Source: Anaeromonas sp052088025
GTDB taxonomy: Bacteria > Bacillota > Clostridia > Tissierellales > SIT17
Assembly: GCF_052088025.1 (NCBI RefSeq)
Contig: NZ_JBQCYD010000007.1
Location: forward strand, 6,457 to 70,456
Length of the DNA stretch: 64,000 nt
Direction of reading: 5' to 3'
The notes below the pieces were generated by a model that saw nothing but the letters and a program-made list of their open reading frames with translations, was not told the origin of the DNA and made no database searches. The first letter of the stretch is position 1. Each line of letters begins with the position of its first letter. The position numbers and the translations under genes were made by a program. Of the stretch, positions 18,174 to 26,665 are shown piece by piece.

Positions 18174-20395
18174 GCTAATTCCTCCTTTGAAAGCTGAGAT
18201 TCAGCTATTTCCCTATATGTTTTACAATTTTTAAGGAGTTCTTTATGAGTGCCTTTACCCACAATTTTACCTTCATCTAAAACTATTATTTGTTCTGCAT
18301 TCATTATACTTGAAACCCTTTGGGCTACTATAATAATAGTGCTTTTCTCTACCCTCTCATTAAGAGCTTTTCTTAAAGCAGAATCAGTTTTAAAATCAAG
18401 TGCAGAGAAACTATCATCAAATAAGAATATCTCTGGTTTTTTCATAAGTGCACGAGCTATAGATAATCTTTGCTTTTGTCCACCTGATACATTAGAACCA
18501 TCTTGAGAAATAGGAGCTTTGAAGTTCTCATCTCTTTCTTTTATAAACTCCATAGATTGAGATACTTCTGCAGCTGTTTTCAAATCTTCTTCAGATGCAT
18601 CTTCATCTCCATATTTTAAATTCGATTCAATTGTTCCACTAAATAAGGTACTCTTTTGAGGAACATAGCCTATTTTTTCTCTTAAATCATGTTGAGAAAT
18701 ATTTCTTATATCTATTCCATCTACAAGTATTTGACCCTTATTTACATCTTCAAATCTTGGTATCAAATTTAAGAGTGTAGTCTTACCAGAGCCTGTTGAG
18801 CCAATAATAGCTGTAGTTTCTCCTGGTATAGCTTTGAAGTTGATGTCTTTTAACATATTTTCTTCTGCACCTTCATATCTAAATGATACATCTTTAAATT
18901 CAACTACACCTTGTAATGAATCATCAAACTTATCTGGCTTTAAAGGATCAACTATAACAGGTTCAGTATTTAATACTTCTGCTATACGATTTGCTGAAAT
19001 AGCAGCCCTTGGTATTAATATAAACATAAAACTCATCATCAAAAATGCGAATATTATCTGCATAGCATATTGCATATAAGCTAGCATATCTCCTACCTGC
19101 ATGCTAGAATCTGCTATTCTATTAGCACCTACCCATACTATAAGTAGGGTAACTCCATTCATTATTAGCATCATAGCTGGATATGTTGCTGCCATTACCC
19201 TATTTACAAAGAGATTTGTATCTGTAAGATCTCTATTTGCTTTATCAAATCTTGCCTCTTCAAAGTTTTGATTGCTAAAGGCCCTTATAACCATCATTCC
19301 AGATAAGTTTTCACGAGTAACTAAATTTAATTTATCTATAAGTTTTTGAACTATTTTAAATTTAGGTAAGACTATAGCAAATACTATAGAAATAAGACCT
19401 AAAAGAGCTATAACTGCAACTCCTATTATCCAAGACATAGAAGGACTTCTATTTATAGCTTTAATCACTCCACCAATACCCATGATTGGAGCAAAGAATA
19501 CCATTCTTATCATTATTACAATTAAATTTTGTATTTGTGTTACATCATTTGTAGTCCTTGTAATCAATGAAGCATAGGAAAATTTATTTAATTCCCTAAT
19601 AGAAAAGGATTCAACTTTTGTAAATACAGCATTTCTTAAATTACGAGCAAATCCTGCTGCAGTCCTAGATGCCAAAAATCCTACTATTATAATACTTACC
19701 GCACTTACAAGTGCAATAAGTAGCATTATTCCTCCAGATTTAAGAATATAATTAGTTTGAATTTTTTCTACATCCATTCCTAGTGCTGCATATTCAGATT
19801 TAACAGCTCCTGCTGCACCTTGAACTATAGCATCTTCACCTAATGCATCAATTCTCTCATTCATTTGATTACTTATCTCTTTTCTTTGTTCATCTGGTAA
19901 GTTTTCAAAAATTTCATATATATCACTGTCAGCAGGTATTTTATTGCCATCAAATTCCATTACCCCATCTTTAGCATTTTTTTGTATTTGCTCAATACCT
20001 GATACAGTGATTAAAGCTCTACCTATTATATCGTTTAAATCTTCTATTTTTTCATCACTTATATCATTTAAAACATAGATAGGAGCCTTAGCTAAATTTG
20101 GATATTCATCTATATATTCATTATAATTTTCATTTTGCTCATCAATCAAAGTATAATTATCTAATATTTTTTCTTTTGCATTTTCATCCATAAATATTGT
20201 AATCCTATCCATCAAGCTCTTTCTCATAGCTTCTGGTGTAGACTCTTCAATACCACCTTGTTGAATACCTGTATTAACTATATTTGCCATATAATCTGGA
20301 AGTGAAAGTTCAGCCATAGCTTGCACAAACAAAAATACAATAGCAAATATAATCATCCATGTAAATGGCTTTAGGTGCTTGATTAATTTACTCAT
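18170..20395 (-). CDS. ABC exporter half-transporter, degenerate-site partner with large loop
   Basis: A 741-residue half-transporter, unusually long because a soluble insert of about 160 residues (roughly 45-215) separates the first two membrane spans; it would face outside the cell. The ATPase domain has Walker A GSTGSGKTT and signature VSGGQ, but Walker B reads IFLFDDSFSALD with Asp in place of the catalytic Glu, and the switch His is Gln (VAQRVS). That is the degenerate subunit of a heterodimeric exporter. It lies 15 bases downstream of marR and overlaps the partner gene. Substrate unknown. Confidence 0.92.
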   Translation of the reverse strand: MSKLIKHLKPFTWMIIFAIVFLFVQAMAELSLPDYMANIVNTGIQQGGIEESTPEAMRKSLMDRITIFMDENAKEKILDNYTLIDEQNENYNEYIDEYPNLAKAPIYVLNDISDEKIEDLNDIIGRALITVSGIEQIQKNAKDGVMEFDGNKIPADSDIYEIFENLPDEQRKEISNQMNERIDALGEDAIVQGAAGAVKSEYAALGMDVEKIQTNYILKSGGIMLLIALVSAVSIIIVGFLASRTAAGFARNLRNAVFTKVESFSIRELNKFSYASLITRTTNDVTQIQNLIVIMIRMVFFAPIMGIGGVIKAINRSPSMSWIIGVAVIALLGLISIVFAIVLPKFKIVQKLIDKLNLVTRENLSGMMVIRAFSNQNFEEARFDKANRDLTDTNLFVNRVMAATYPAMMLIMNGVTLLIVWVGANRIADSSMQVGDMLAYMQYAMQIIFAFLMMSFMFILIPRAAISANRIAEVLNTEPVIVDPLKPDKFDDSLQGVVEFKDVSFRYEGAEENMLKDINFKAIPGETTAIIGSTGSGKTTLLNLIPRFEDVNKGQILVDGIDIRNISQHDLREKIGYVPQKSTLFSGTIESNLKYGDEDASEEDLKTAAEVSQSMEFIKERDENFKAPISQDGSNVSGGQKQRLSIARALMKKPEIFLFDDSFSALDFKTDSALRKALNERVEKSTIIIVAQRVSSIMNAEQIIVLDEGKIVGKGTHKELLKNCKTYREIAESQLSKEELA

Positions 20396-20410
20396 TATCC
20401 TATCAACTCC

Positions 20411-20848
20411 TTAATTTTCCCTATTCTTATCTAATACTTTTTCTAATGTATAAAGTCCTATATATATTTTTTCTATTTCTTCCTCTGTAGCATTATTTAT
20501 GATATTATCTATTTTATTTTCTATATTAGAAAACTTACTTTTAGATTTTTCTTTGAAATCATCCGTCATTTTTACATTAACAACTCTTCTATCTTCTTTA
20601 CTTCTAGTTCTTTCTACAAATCCATCTCTTTCCATTCTATCTATTATTCCAGATACTGTGCTATTTGAAAGCCCCATTTTTTTACTTAATTCACTTATCT
20701 TCATTTCTCCATCTTTAGTAAGTATCCCCATAAGCATACCTTGAGGCCCTGTTAAATTCATTTCTTTAAATTCACATTCTATATTATGTTTGATGCTATC
20801 CATAACTCTTTTAAGTAATTTTACAATACTCATTCCACCTTCTATCAT
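20411..20848 (-). CDS. MarR family transcriptional regulator
   Basis: A 145-residue winged-helix repressor. The helix-turn-helix is at about residues 55-78 (KISELSKKMGLSNSTVSGIIDRM) and the wing contains DGFVERTRSKEDRRVVNVKMT. GAGGTG precedes the ATG at 20848. First gene of an operon with two ABC half-transporters, so it probably represses the exporter and itself and is released by an exported compound. The promoter just upstream carries palindromes consistent with autoregulation. Confidence 0.93.
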   Translation of the reverse strand: MIEGGMSIVKLLKRVMDSIKHNIECEFKEMNLTGPQGMLMGILTKDGEMKISELSKKMGLSNSTVSGIIDRMERDGFVERTRSKEDRRVVNVKMTDDFKEKSKSKFSNIENKIDNIINNATEEEIEKIYIGLYTLEKVLDKNREN

Positions 20849-20875
20849 TAATACACCTCATTTCTATTATTCTTT

Positions 20876-20951
20876 CTATACAAACATTTCGTATAGATAT
20901 ATTTCGTGTACGAATTATATTTTACTCTTATTAGTATTGACTGTCAATACT
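20876..20951 (-). promoter_or_regulatory. marR-ABC promoter with three palindromes
   Basis: A clear minus-strand promoter: -35 TTGACA (20942-20947), 17-base spacer, -10 TAAAAT (20919-20924). A perfect 19-base palindrome AGTATTGACTGTCAATACT (20933-20951) covers the -35. TTCGTGTACGAA (20903-20914) sits at the predicted transcription start, and CTATAC-N9-GTATAG (20876-20896) follows. MarR proteins usually bind such sites as dimers; which one is used is inferred. Confidence 0.72.
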
Positions 20952-20962
20952 TTTTTATATAA

Positions 20963-21006
20963 AAATAAAGAATAAGTTCCTAAATTTAGGAACTTATTCT
21001 TTATTT
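20963..21006 (-). terminator. perfect inverted repeat, terminator of agcS
   Basis: Two 22-base arms match perfectly with no spacer, centred at 20984/20985, with T-rich sequence after it on the minus strand. Confidence 0.88.
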
Positions 21007-21074
21007 ATTATTTTAATTGTTCTTCAATTGACTTTGTAAAATGTGTTGACTTGTCTCCTGTATGCTTTGTAATT

Positions 21075-22436
21075 TTAGCTTGCTTTTCCTTCTTTTTTAT
21101 CTCTTATTTTATCAAATTCATTTACTGCTTTAACTACAAGTGTAGACAATCCTACAAGTGCTATTAGGTTTGGTATTACCATTAGAGCATTAAACATATC
21201 TGCTAAAGCCCATACTAATTCTACATCTAATACTGTTCCTACTACTACACAAATTAGAACTAAAGCTCTATAATACTTTACTCCACCTTTACCAAACAAA
21301 TATTTTATATTTAATTCACCAAAGAAGTACCAACCAATTATAGTAGAAAATGCAAAGAAGAACAATGCCACTGCTATAAACTGTAAGCCAAAATCTCCAA
21401 AGGTGCTAAAACCTAATCTAAAACCTTCTTGTGTTAATTCTGAACTTGTAAGTCCTGTTTCAAAAGCTCCAGTAGTTAATATTACTAAAGCTGTTATAGT
21501 ACAAACTATACCAGTATCTACTATAACACCAAGCATAGATACATATCCTTGTTGAACAGGATGGTCTACCTTTGCAACAGCATGTGCGTGAGGAGTGGAG
21601 CCCATTCCTGCTTCATTTGAAAATAATCCTCTTGCTATACCATATCTTAAAGTTTCTTTTACAGTAGCACCTATAAATCCACCAGTTGCAGCACGTGGAT
21701 TAAATGCTCCCCATACTATCATCTTAAGTGCTGGAAGTATCTCTGTATAATTAACTACAAGTACAGCTATACCCCCTATTATATATAACAATGCCATTAA
21801 AGGAACTATTTTTTCTGTAAATGATGCTATACGGCTTACACCACCCCATAATATTAATCCTGCTAAAGCTGCTACTACAACACCAATAACTATCTTAGGT
21901 ATTGGAAAAGCATTATTTACAGCAAGAGCTATAGAGTTTGATTGAACCATATTTCCCATAAACCCGAGGGCAAATATAATAGATAATGAAAAGAAACCGG
22001 CTAAGTATTTACTTTTTAAACCATATCTTAGATAATAAGCTGGACCACCAACAAGTTCTCCATTTACACTTCTGTTGAAGACTTGTGCTAAAACTGCTTC
22101 TGCAAATATTGTACCCATACCAAAAAATCCACTAATCCACATCCAAAATATTGCACCTGGTCCTCCTGCAGCTATTGCTGTTGCAACTCCAGCTAAATTT
22201 CCTGTTCCAACTTGAGCTGCTATAGCTGTTGAAAGTGACTGAAATGGTGACATACCTACATCTTCTGTTTGTTTTTCTGGCTTACTGAAAATCTCTTTAA
22301 ACATTGATTTGATTCTAGTTACTTGAATAAATCTCAACCTAAAAGTAAATAAAATTCCTGTTCCAAGTAAAGCTACGAGCATTACTGGTCCCCATAAAAC
22401 ATCATTGATAACTTTGAGAATGTCCATAATATCCAT
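21075..22436 (-). CDS. alanine/glycine:cation symporter, AgcS family
   Basis: Sodium- or proton-coupled uptake of alanine or glycine across the cell membrane. The 453 residues show about ten spans and family motifs VGTGNLAGVATAIAAGGPGA and GLFSNEAGMGSTPHAHA. The ATG at 22436 has GGAGGG at good spacing; an in-frame TTG at 22451 lies inside that site. The C-terminus ends DKKEGKAS at a stop, but another frame continues for about 25 sensible codons to a TAA at 21008, right against the terminator, so a late frameshift is possible. Single-gene unit. Confidence 0.93.
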   Translation of the reverse strand: MDIMDILKVINDVLWGPVMLVALLGTGILFTFRLRFIQVTRIKSMFKEIFSKPEKQTEDVGMSPFQSLSTAIAAQVGTGNLAGVATAIAAGGPGAIFWMWISGFFGMGTIFAEAVLAQVFNRSVNGELVGGPAYYLRYGLKSKYLAGFFSLSIIFALGFMGNMVQSNSIALAVNNAFPIPKIVIGVVVAALAGLILWGGVSRIASFTEKIVPLMALLYIIGGIAVLVVNYTEILPALKMIVWGAFNPRAATGGFIGATVKETLRYGIARGLFSNEAGMGSTPHAHAVAKVDHPVQQGYVSMLGVIVDTGIVCTITALVILTTGAFETGLTSSELTQEGFRLGFSTFGDFGLQFIAVALFFFAFSTIIGWYFFGELNIKYLFGKGGVKYYRALVLICVVVGTVLDVELVWALADMFNALMVIPNLIALVGLSTLVVKAVNEFDKIRDKKEGKAS

Positions 22437-22593
22437 TATAATTCCCTCCAATTTTTTATAAATAATTCCTTATATTTCAAAGAAATCTTTGTTAAAATTA
22501 TATCTTTACAGTAACAGATTCCTTCAAAAAGAAACAATATATTCTGAATTTATTTATAAAAAAGAAATATTACAATTTAATTACAAAAAACTC

Positions 22594-22622
22594 TTTCAAT
22601 TATTACTATTATATTGTATAAT
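22594..22622 (+). promoter_or_regulatory. promoter of the NlpC/P60 gene
   Basis: TTTCAA (22594-22599), a 17-base spacer, then TATAAT (22617-22622), about 40 bases before the TTG start. Confidence 0.6.
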
Positions 22623-22661
22623 AATATTCAAGAATAAAAACTATTAAAGGAGGCGTATGTT

Positions 22662-23936
22662 TTGGCTTTGAGAAAACATGCTTTAAAAAGTACAGTAGCA
22701 TCATTAACACTTATGGCAATACTATCAATGGGGTTACCTGTTAATGCTCAATTAGGTGATAGTCTACTTAAAAAAGGAATAAACAATAATGACGTTAAAA
22801 TATTACAACAACATTTAAAAGATTTAGGATATATGGATTATAATGGCACAACAACATATTACGGTTACATTACAGAAAATGCTGTGAAGGATTTTCAAAG
22901 AGCAAATGGACTTCAAGTAGATGGCTATTTTGGTCCTAATACTTCAAAAACATTACTTAGTAAAGTAAACAATACAAGTTCTAGTTCTTCTTCAAATAAT
23001 AATTCAAGCTCATTGTTTACATACACAAGAGTTTTAAAATATGGTTCTAGAGGTAGTGATGTTTCTTCATTACAATCTGCACTTAAAAACTTAGGACATT
23101 ATAGTTCTAGCATAGATGGTATTTATGGTCCTGGTACTAGAGATGCAGTTATGAGTTTTCAAAAATCTCAAGGAATCGGAGTAGATGGTTATTTTGGACC
23201 TAACTCTTATAAACATCTAGAAAATGCTTCAAGTGGCAATACAACTCCATCTAAGCCAGCTCCATCGGAAAAACCAAGTAACTCCGGACTTTTAACTTAT
23301 AATAGAGTTTTAAAATATGGTTCAAGAGGCAGTGATGTTTCTTCATTGCAATCGGCTCTTAGTAAATTAAACTATTATAGTTCAAGTATAGATGGTATTT
23401 ATGGTTATGGTACTAGAAATGCTATAATGAATTTCCAAAGATCTGCTCATATTTCAGTAGATGGATATGCTGGTCCTAACACTATAAAATATATAAATAA
23501 AGCATTAAATGGAGAATTACCTAATCGTGGTGGTTCAACTGGAAATAACACTTCATCAAGTAGAGATCAATTAACTCAAAATATAATAAATGAAGCTAAA
23601 AAATACATGGGTGTACCTTATGTTTATGGCGGCTCCACTACATCAGGTTTTGACTGCACAGGTTATACTCAATATGTATATAGAAAATTTGGTATAAGTT
23701 TATCTCGTAGTTCAAGAGGACAGGCTACTGATGGAACTAGAGTAAGTAGAAATAATTTACAAGCTGGTGATTTAGTAATATTTGAAGGTACTTATAGACC
23801 TGGTCCAAGTCATGCTGGAATTTATTTAGGAAATGATATGTTTATAAATGCAAGTTCTTCAAAGGGAGTTTCTATAGCTAGTTTAAATAGTAGTTATTGG
23901 AAATCACATTATGCATATGGTAGAAGAGTATATTAA
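22662..23936 (+). CDS. secreted NlpC/P60 endopeptidase with three peptidoglycan-binding repeats
   Basis: A cell-wall hydrolase that would cut peptide stems of peptidoglycan outside the membrane. It has a signal peptide (about 1-29, ending PVNAQ), three PG_binding_1 repeats (about 35-98, 122-182 and 215-272) joined by Ser/Asn/Pro-rich linkers, and a C-terminal NlpC/P60 domain (about 303-424) with catalytic Cys in GFDCTGYTQ and His in GPSHAGIYLG. Repeats two and three are nearly identical in DNA (23031-23090 and 23306-23365), showing recent duplication. The start is TTG with AAAGGAGG. Could act in vegetative wall turnover or in spore germination. Confidence 0.95.
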   Translation: MALRKHALKSTVASLTLMAILSMGLPVNAQLGDSLLKKGINNNDVKILQQHLKDLGYMDYNGTTTYYGYITENAVKDFQRANGLQVDGYFGPNTSKTLLSKVNNTSSSSSSNNNSSSLFTYTRVLKYGSRGSDVSSLQSALKNLGHYSSSIDGIYGPGTRDAVMSFQKSQGIGVDGYFGPNSYKHLENASSGNTTPSKPAPSEKPSNSGLLTYNRVLKYGSRGSDVSSLQSALSKLNYYSSSIDGIYGYGTRNAIMNFQRSAHISVDGYAGPNTIKYINKALNGELPNRGGSTGNNTSSSRDQLTQNIINEAKKYMGVPYVYGGSTTSGFDCTGYTQYVYRKFGISLSRSSRGQATDGTRVSRNNLQAGDLVIFEGTYRPGPSHAGIYLGNDMFINASSSKGVSIASLNSSYWKSHYAYGRRVY

Positions 23937-23946
23937 TATAAGATAT

Positions 23947-23977
23947 AAAAAAGTATCGCCTTAGGCGATACTTTTTT
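23947..23977. terminator. bidirectional intrinsic terminator
   Basis: Fourteen-base arms (core GTATCGCC/GGCGATAC) around loop TTA, with A and T runs on both sides. It separates the converging NlpC/P60 and trpP genes. Confidence 0.94.
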
Positions 23978-23982
23978 TATAT

Positions 23983-24507
23983 CTACATTTCTATAGCTAA
24001 ATCTGACTTTGTAACCTTTAGTGCCATTTTAACTACATTATATATAGTTATTGTTACAAATATATTTGTTATAGCTGTAGGTATTACTATTGATAGAAAA
24101 AGTGCTATAAATGGTGCAGGGAGCCCTACTAAAAATAATGCAGTAGATAAAAACACACTACCACTTACAAGCGTACCAATAAAAGCTATTAAACCTACTT
24201 TAATTTTACCCATTTTCACTTTGCTAAATAAAACTATAAGTAAATAAACCACTAATGATGTTATAAGTTTATCTACAATATTTGCTATTTGTCCACCTGG
24301 AAATGTCGTTGTCATAGCTGTAATTATGCCACCTAGTAAAGCTGTTACCATTGTGCTTTTAAAATCCTTATTAATCATTATTGCTACAAATATAAAGGAA
24401 ATCATCAAATCAAATTTCATACTTCCAAGGGTGCCTGGTACAATTTGATGCATGATAAAACCTATCGCTAGTAATAAAGCTATAAATATATTTTTTCTTA
24501 AATTCAT
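23983..24507 (-). CDS. trpP: tryptophan transporter, TrpP family
   Basis: A 174-residue membrane protein with about five spans, matching TrpP, the tryptophan uptake protein of Gram-positive bacteria (start MNLRKNIFIALLLAIGFIMH, then VPGTLGSMKFDLMISF and TTTFPGGQIAN). AAAAGGAG lies 10 bases before the ATG. Upstream is a complete T-box leader whose specifier reads UGG (Trp), so expression should rise when tRNA-Trp is uncharged, which agrees with a tryptophan transporter. Confidence 0.93.
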   Translation of the reverse strand: MNLRKNIFIALLLAIGFIMHQIVPGTLGSMKFDLMISFIFVAIMINKDFKSTMVTALLGGIITAMTTTFPGGQIANIVDKLITSLVVYLLIVLFSKVKMGKIKVGLIAFIGTLVSGSVFLSTALFLVGLPAPFIALFLSIVIPTAITNIFVTITIYNVVKMALKVTKSDLAIEM

Positions 24508-24568
24508 AATAAATCTCTCCTTTTAATTTTATTTTTTTATACCAATCAGATTCATCACTTTCAATTAT

Positions 24569-24592
24569 TCAAATCATACCACTCACCTCCTT
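24569..24592 (-). other. strong ribosome site with three-codon minimal ORF (Met-Ile-stop)
   Basis: Between the T-box terminator and trpP there is AAGGAGGTGA (24583-24592), then ATG ATT TGA (24577 down to 24569). This is the strongest ribosome site in the leader, yet it opens only two codons. Reading past the TGA gives about 20 ordinary codons with one Trp before it overlaps trpP out of frame, so it might be a leader peptide cut by a TGG-to-TGA change. Function unknown. Confidence 0.45.
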
Positions 24593-24603
24593 AAATTTGC
24601 GCA

Positions 24604-24892
24604 TTAAAAAAACCTCTCATCCCTATTGTAAAAAGGGACGAAAGGTTTAAATTTCCGCGGTACCACCCAAAATTAGATAGTATAAACTATCTCTCTTTAA
24701 AGATACAGATAAAAAATCGATATCTTTTTTCTATAACGGGAATTCCCGACTAAGGATACTTTAATAAAATTTCACCTTGCATCTCATAAGACCATTCATT
24801 AAATATCTTATATCGAACTTCCACCAACTTCGACTCGCTAAAATAAAATAATTTTAACTACTTTTCTTAATCATAGATTTTACTATTCAATT
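24604..24892 (-). promoter_or_regulatory. T-box leader, tryptophan-specific
   Basis: Contains the T-box core AATTTTGGGTGGTACCGCGG on the minus strand (core 24653-24668), a downstream terminator with arms 24605-24623 and 24634-24648 followed by seven T, and a Stem I. The Stem I 5' side has AGTA (about 24860), the distal loop AGCGAG and GTTGGTGGAAG, and the 3' side GAA-TGG-T, giving specifier UGG for tRNA-Trp. Uncharged tRNA pairing at the T-box would favour the antiterminator and allow trpP expression. Confidence 0.93.
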
Positions 24893-24898
24893 TATATC

Positions 24899-24927
24899 AT
24901 CTTATCATATATAAATTAAATAGTAAA
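24899..24927 (-). promoter_or_regulatory. promoter of the T-box-trpP transcript
   Basis: TTTACT (24922-24927), a 17-base spacer, TAAGAT (24899-24904) on the minus strand, placing the start near 24892 just before Stem I. Confidence 0.65.
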
Positions 24928-24966
24928 GAGTTTTTAGAAAATTATAAATATTATTTTATATTTTAA

Positions 24967-26238
24967 TTATACTATAGGAGAAATCAACAAGACTTCTTCG
25001 TTTTCCCTATATATCCTATCAAATTGTGATATTGGAAGCGGATTTTCACCAAGTCCTGTTTCAAAAGTATATCCTGGTAAATTATATTCTTTTATAAACC
25101 AATCCTTATAACCTGCATAAGCTGCAGCATATGGCACATCTGCCAATCTATAATTTGTTATATTCGAAAAAATTTCTGCAATATCTGTAGCTCTTGGAGG
25201 ATTGAAATCAAGATATTTAAAATAAATTACTCTTCCTTGAGTGTGATAAGCAAGAGTAATTTTAAAATCATGTTTTCTTGTAAAATCTACCATGGCTTTG
25301 CTTTCAGGTTCTGATAATGGAGAAGGTCCTCCATATCTAGTAGGTCCTGGACCTGTTACTCCAAGTTCAGGTTCCTGAGCTTTAGCTTCCTCCCAATTAG
25401 CTGGGTAATTTCTATTTAAATCTACTCCACGTATATTTGCATTCCAAACTTCAGATAGTGGTTCACCTGTATCATTCCATTCTAATATTTCTTCATAATA
25501 TGGATTTTCCGGAGTTATTCCATTTATTACAATGTCTACTCCATCAGGATTTACCATAGGAACTATATAGATACTACTTGATTCCCAAATATCAGACACA
25601 TTATATCCATTTAGAGATTTATTGTTTGAAAAGCTTTCTAAAAATTGTTCTGTAAATTTCATCGTTACAGGAGAGTTTATCCATTCTAATGCATGATGAG
25701 AAGCATTATAAAATACTTCTTTTTCTCCTTTTCCGAGTCTTATATAATATAAATCTCTACCAAGTACTGAATTTCCAATAGTTCCCACTTCTAAAAAAGG
25801 ATACCTTTTCTTTAATCCTTCTATATTTTTTTCTAATAATCCATAAGTATAACCTACATCAGTTAATACCACATCAATACCATATGGTACAATAATTTTA
25901 CTACCAATAGTTAAATCATTAGGATTCAAATCAGGATTTGCTGTGATTATAGCATTTACAGTTGTATAATACCTATTAGCTATATTATAAAAAGTATCTC
26001 CTTTTTTTATAGTATAATTGTCATACCCTAAAATAAATCTATTTAATAAACCCCATGTATTTTCTCCTACTATTCCATCACTTACAAGTCCATTGTCAGA
26101 TTGAAATTTCTTCACCGCACTTAATGTACTACTTCCAAATATACCATCAATTGGGCCCGGATTATATCCTACTTTAGATAAAACACTTTGAACTATCTTA
26201 ACATTATTACCACTTGATCCAAACTTTAAAATTTCCAT
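24967..26238 (-). CDS. gamma-D-glutamyl-meso-diaminopimelate endopeptidase, M14 family, with PG-binding and LysM domains
   Basis: Zinc carboxypeptidase-fold enzyme that cuts the gamma-D-Glu-diaminopimelate bond in peptidoglycan peptides (Bacillus sphaericus endopeptidase I type). Domain order: PG_binding_1 (about 1-68), LysM (about 73-118, YTIKKGDTFYNIANRYY), peptidase M14 (about 130-420). Zinc ligands are His and Glu of HHALEW and the His of AYHTQG; the catalytic Glu is in FETGLGENPLP. There is no signal peptide, as in spore-associated members of the family, so a role in the sporulating mother cell is plausible. AGGGGTGA precedes the ATG. Confidence 0.94.
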   Translation of the reverse strand: MEILKFGSSGNNVKIVQSVLSKVGYNPGPIDGIFGSSTLSAVKKFQSDNGLVSDGIVGENTWGLLNRFILGYDNYTIKKGDTFYNIANRYYTTVNAIITANPDLNPNDLTIGSKIIVPYGIDVVLTDVGYTYGLLEKNIEGLKKRYPFLEVGTIGNSVLGRDLYYIRLGKGEKEVFYNASHHALEWINSPVTMKFTEQFLESFSNNKSLNGYNVSDIWESSSIYIVPMVNPDGVDIVINGITPENPYYEEILEWNDTGEPLSEVWNANIRGVDLNRNYPANWEEAKAQEPELGVTGPGPTRYGGPSPLSEPESKAMVDFTRKHDFKITLAYHTQGRVIYFKYLDFNPPRATDIAEIFSNITNYRLADVPYAAAYAGYKDWFIKEYNLPGYTFETGLGENPLPISQFDRIYRENEEVLLISPIV

Positions 26239-26292
26239 AGTTTCACCCCTATTTATCTTTATGATATATAGTATTACTATGGAAATTTTTTG

Positions 26293-26649
26293 TTACTCGC
26301 CGCATTCTTCATGATGAATATGCTGGTGACATATTGAGCCAGTTGATACTAGTTCTCCACTCATATATCTTTGTGCTAAATCTATTGAATTACCACTAGC
26401 TCCTGTTATTACTTCTATATTTTTATTGTTAAATATATCTATAGCCCCAGCTCCCATGCCTCCTGAAATTATAACATTTACTCCTAAATCATTCAAAAAA
26501 TTAGGTAAAAACCCTGGCTTATGTCCTGGATTTGGTATAGAATCATCTTTAATAATTTTATTTCTTTCAATCTCATAGATATTGAAATTCTCACAATGTC
26601 CAAAATGCTCTGTTACTAAATCTTTTTCACTAGCTACTGCAATTTTCAT
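26293..26649 (-). CDS. NifB/NifX family dinitrogenase iron-molybdenum cofactor-binding protein
   Basis: A 118-residue protein of the NifX/NafY fold, a small RNase H-like domain that carries metal clusters. Visible are MKIAVASEKDLVTEHFGHC and VNVIISGGMGAGA; the tail is rich in His and Cys (CHQHIHHEECGE), a likely metal site. Last gene of a cluster with DUF134, another NifX-like protein and two MinD-ferredoxin ATPases. No nif genes are nearby, so nitrogen fixation is not implied; cluster carriage or Fe-S protein maturation is more likely. Confidence 0.9.
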   Translation of the reverse strand: MKIAVASEKDLVTEHFGHCENFNIYEIERNKIIKDDSIPNPGHKPGFLPNFLNDLGVNVIISGGMGAGAIDIFNNKNIEVITGASGNSIDLAQRYMSGELVSTGSICHQHIHHEECGE

Positions 26650-26665
26650 TTAAACTCCTCCAATT

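Noticed and set aside
22437..22593. Glycine riboswitch before the alanine/glycine symporter
   Set aside because: I searched the leader for glycine aptamer motifs and found none.
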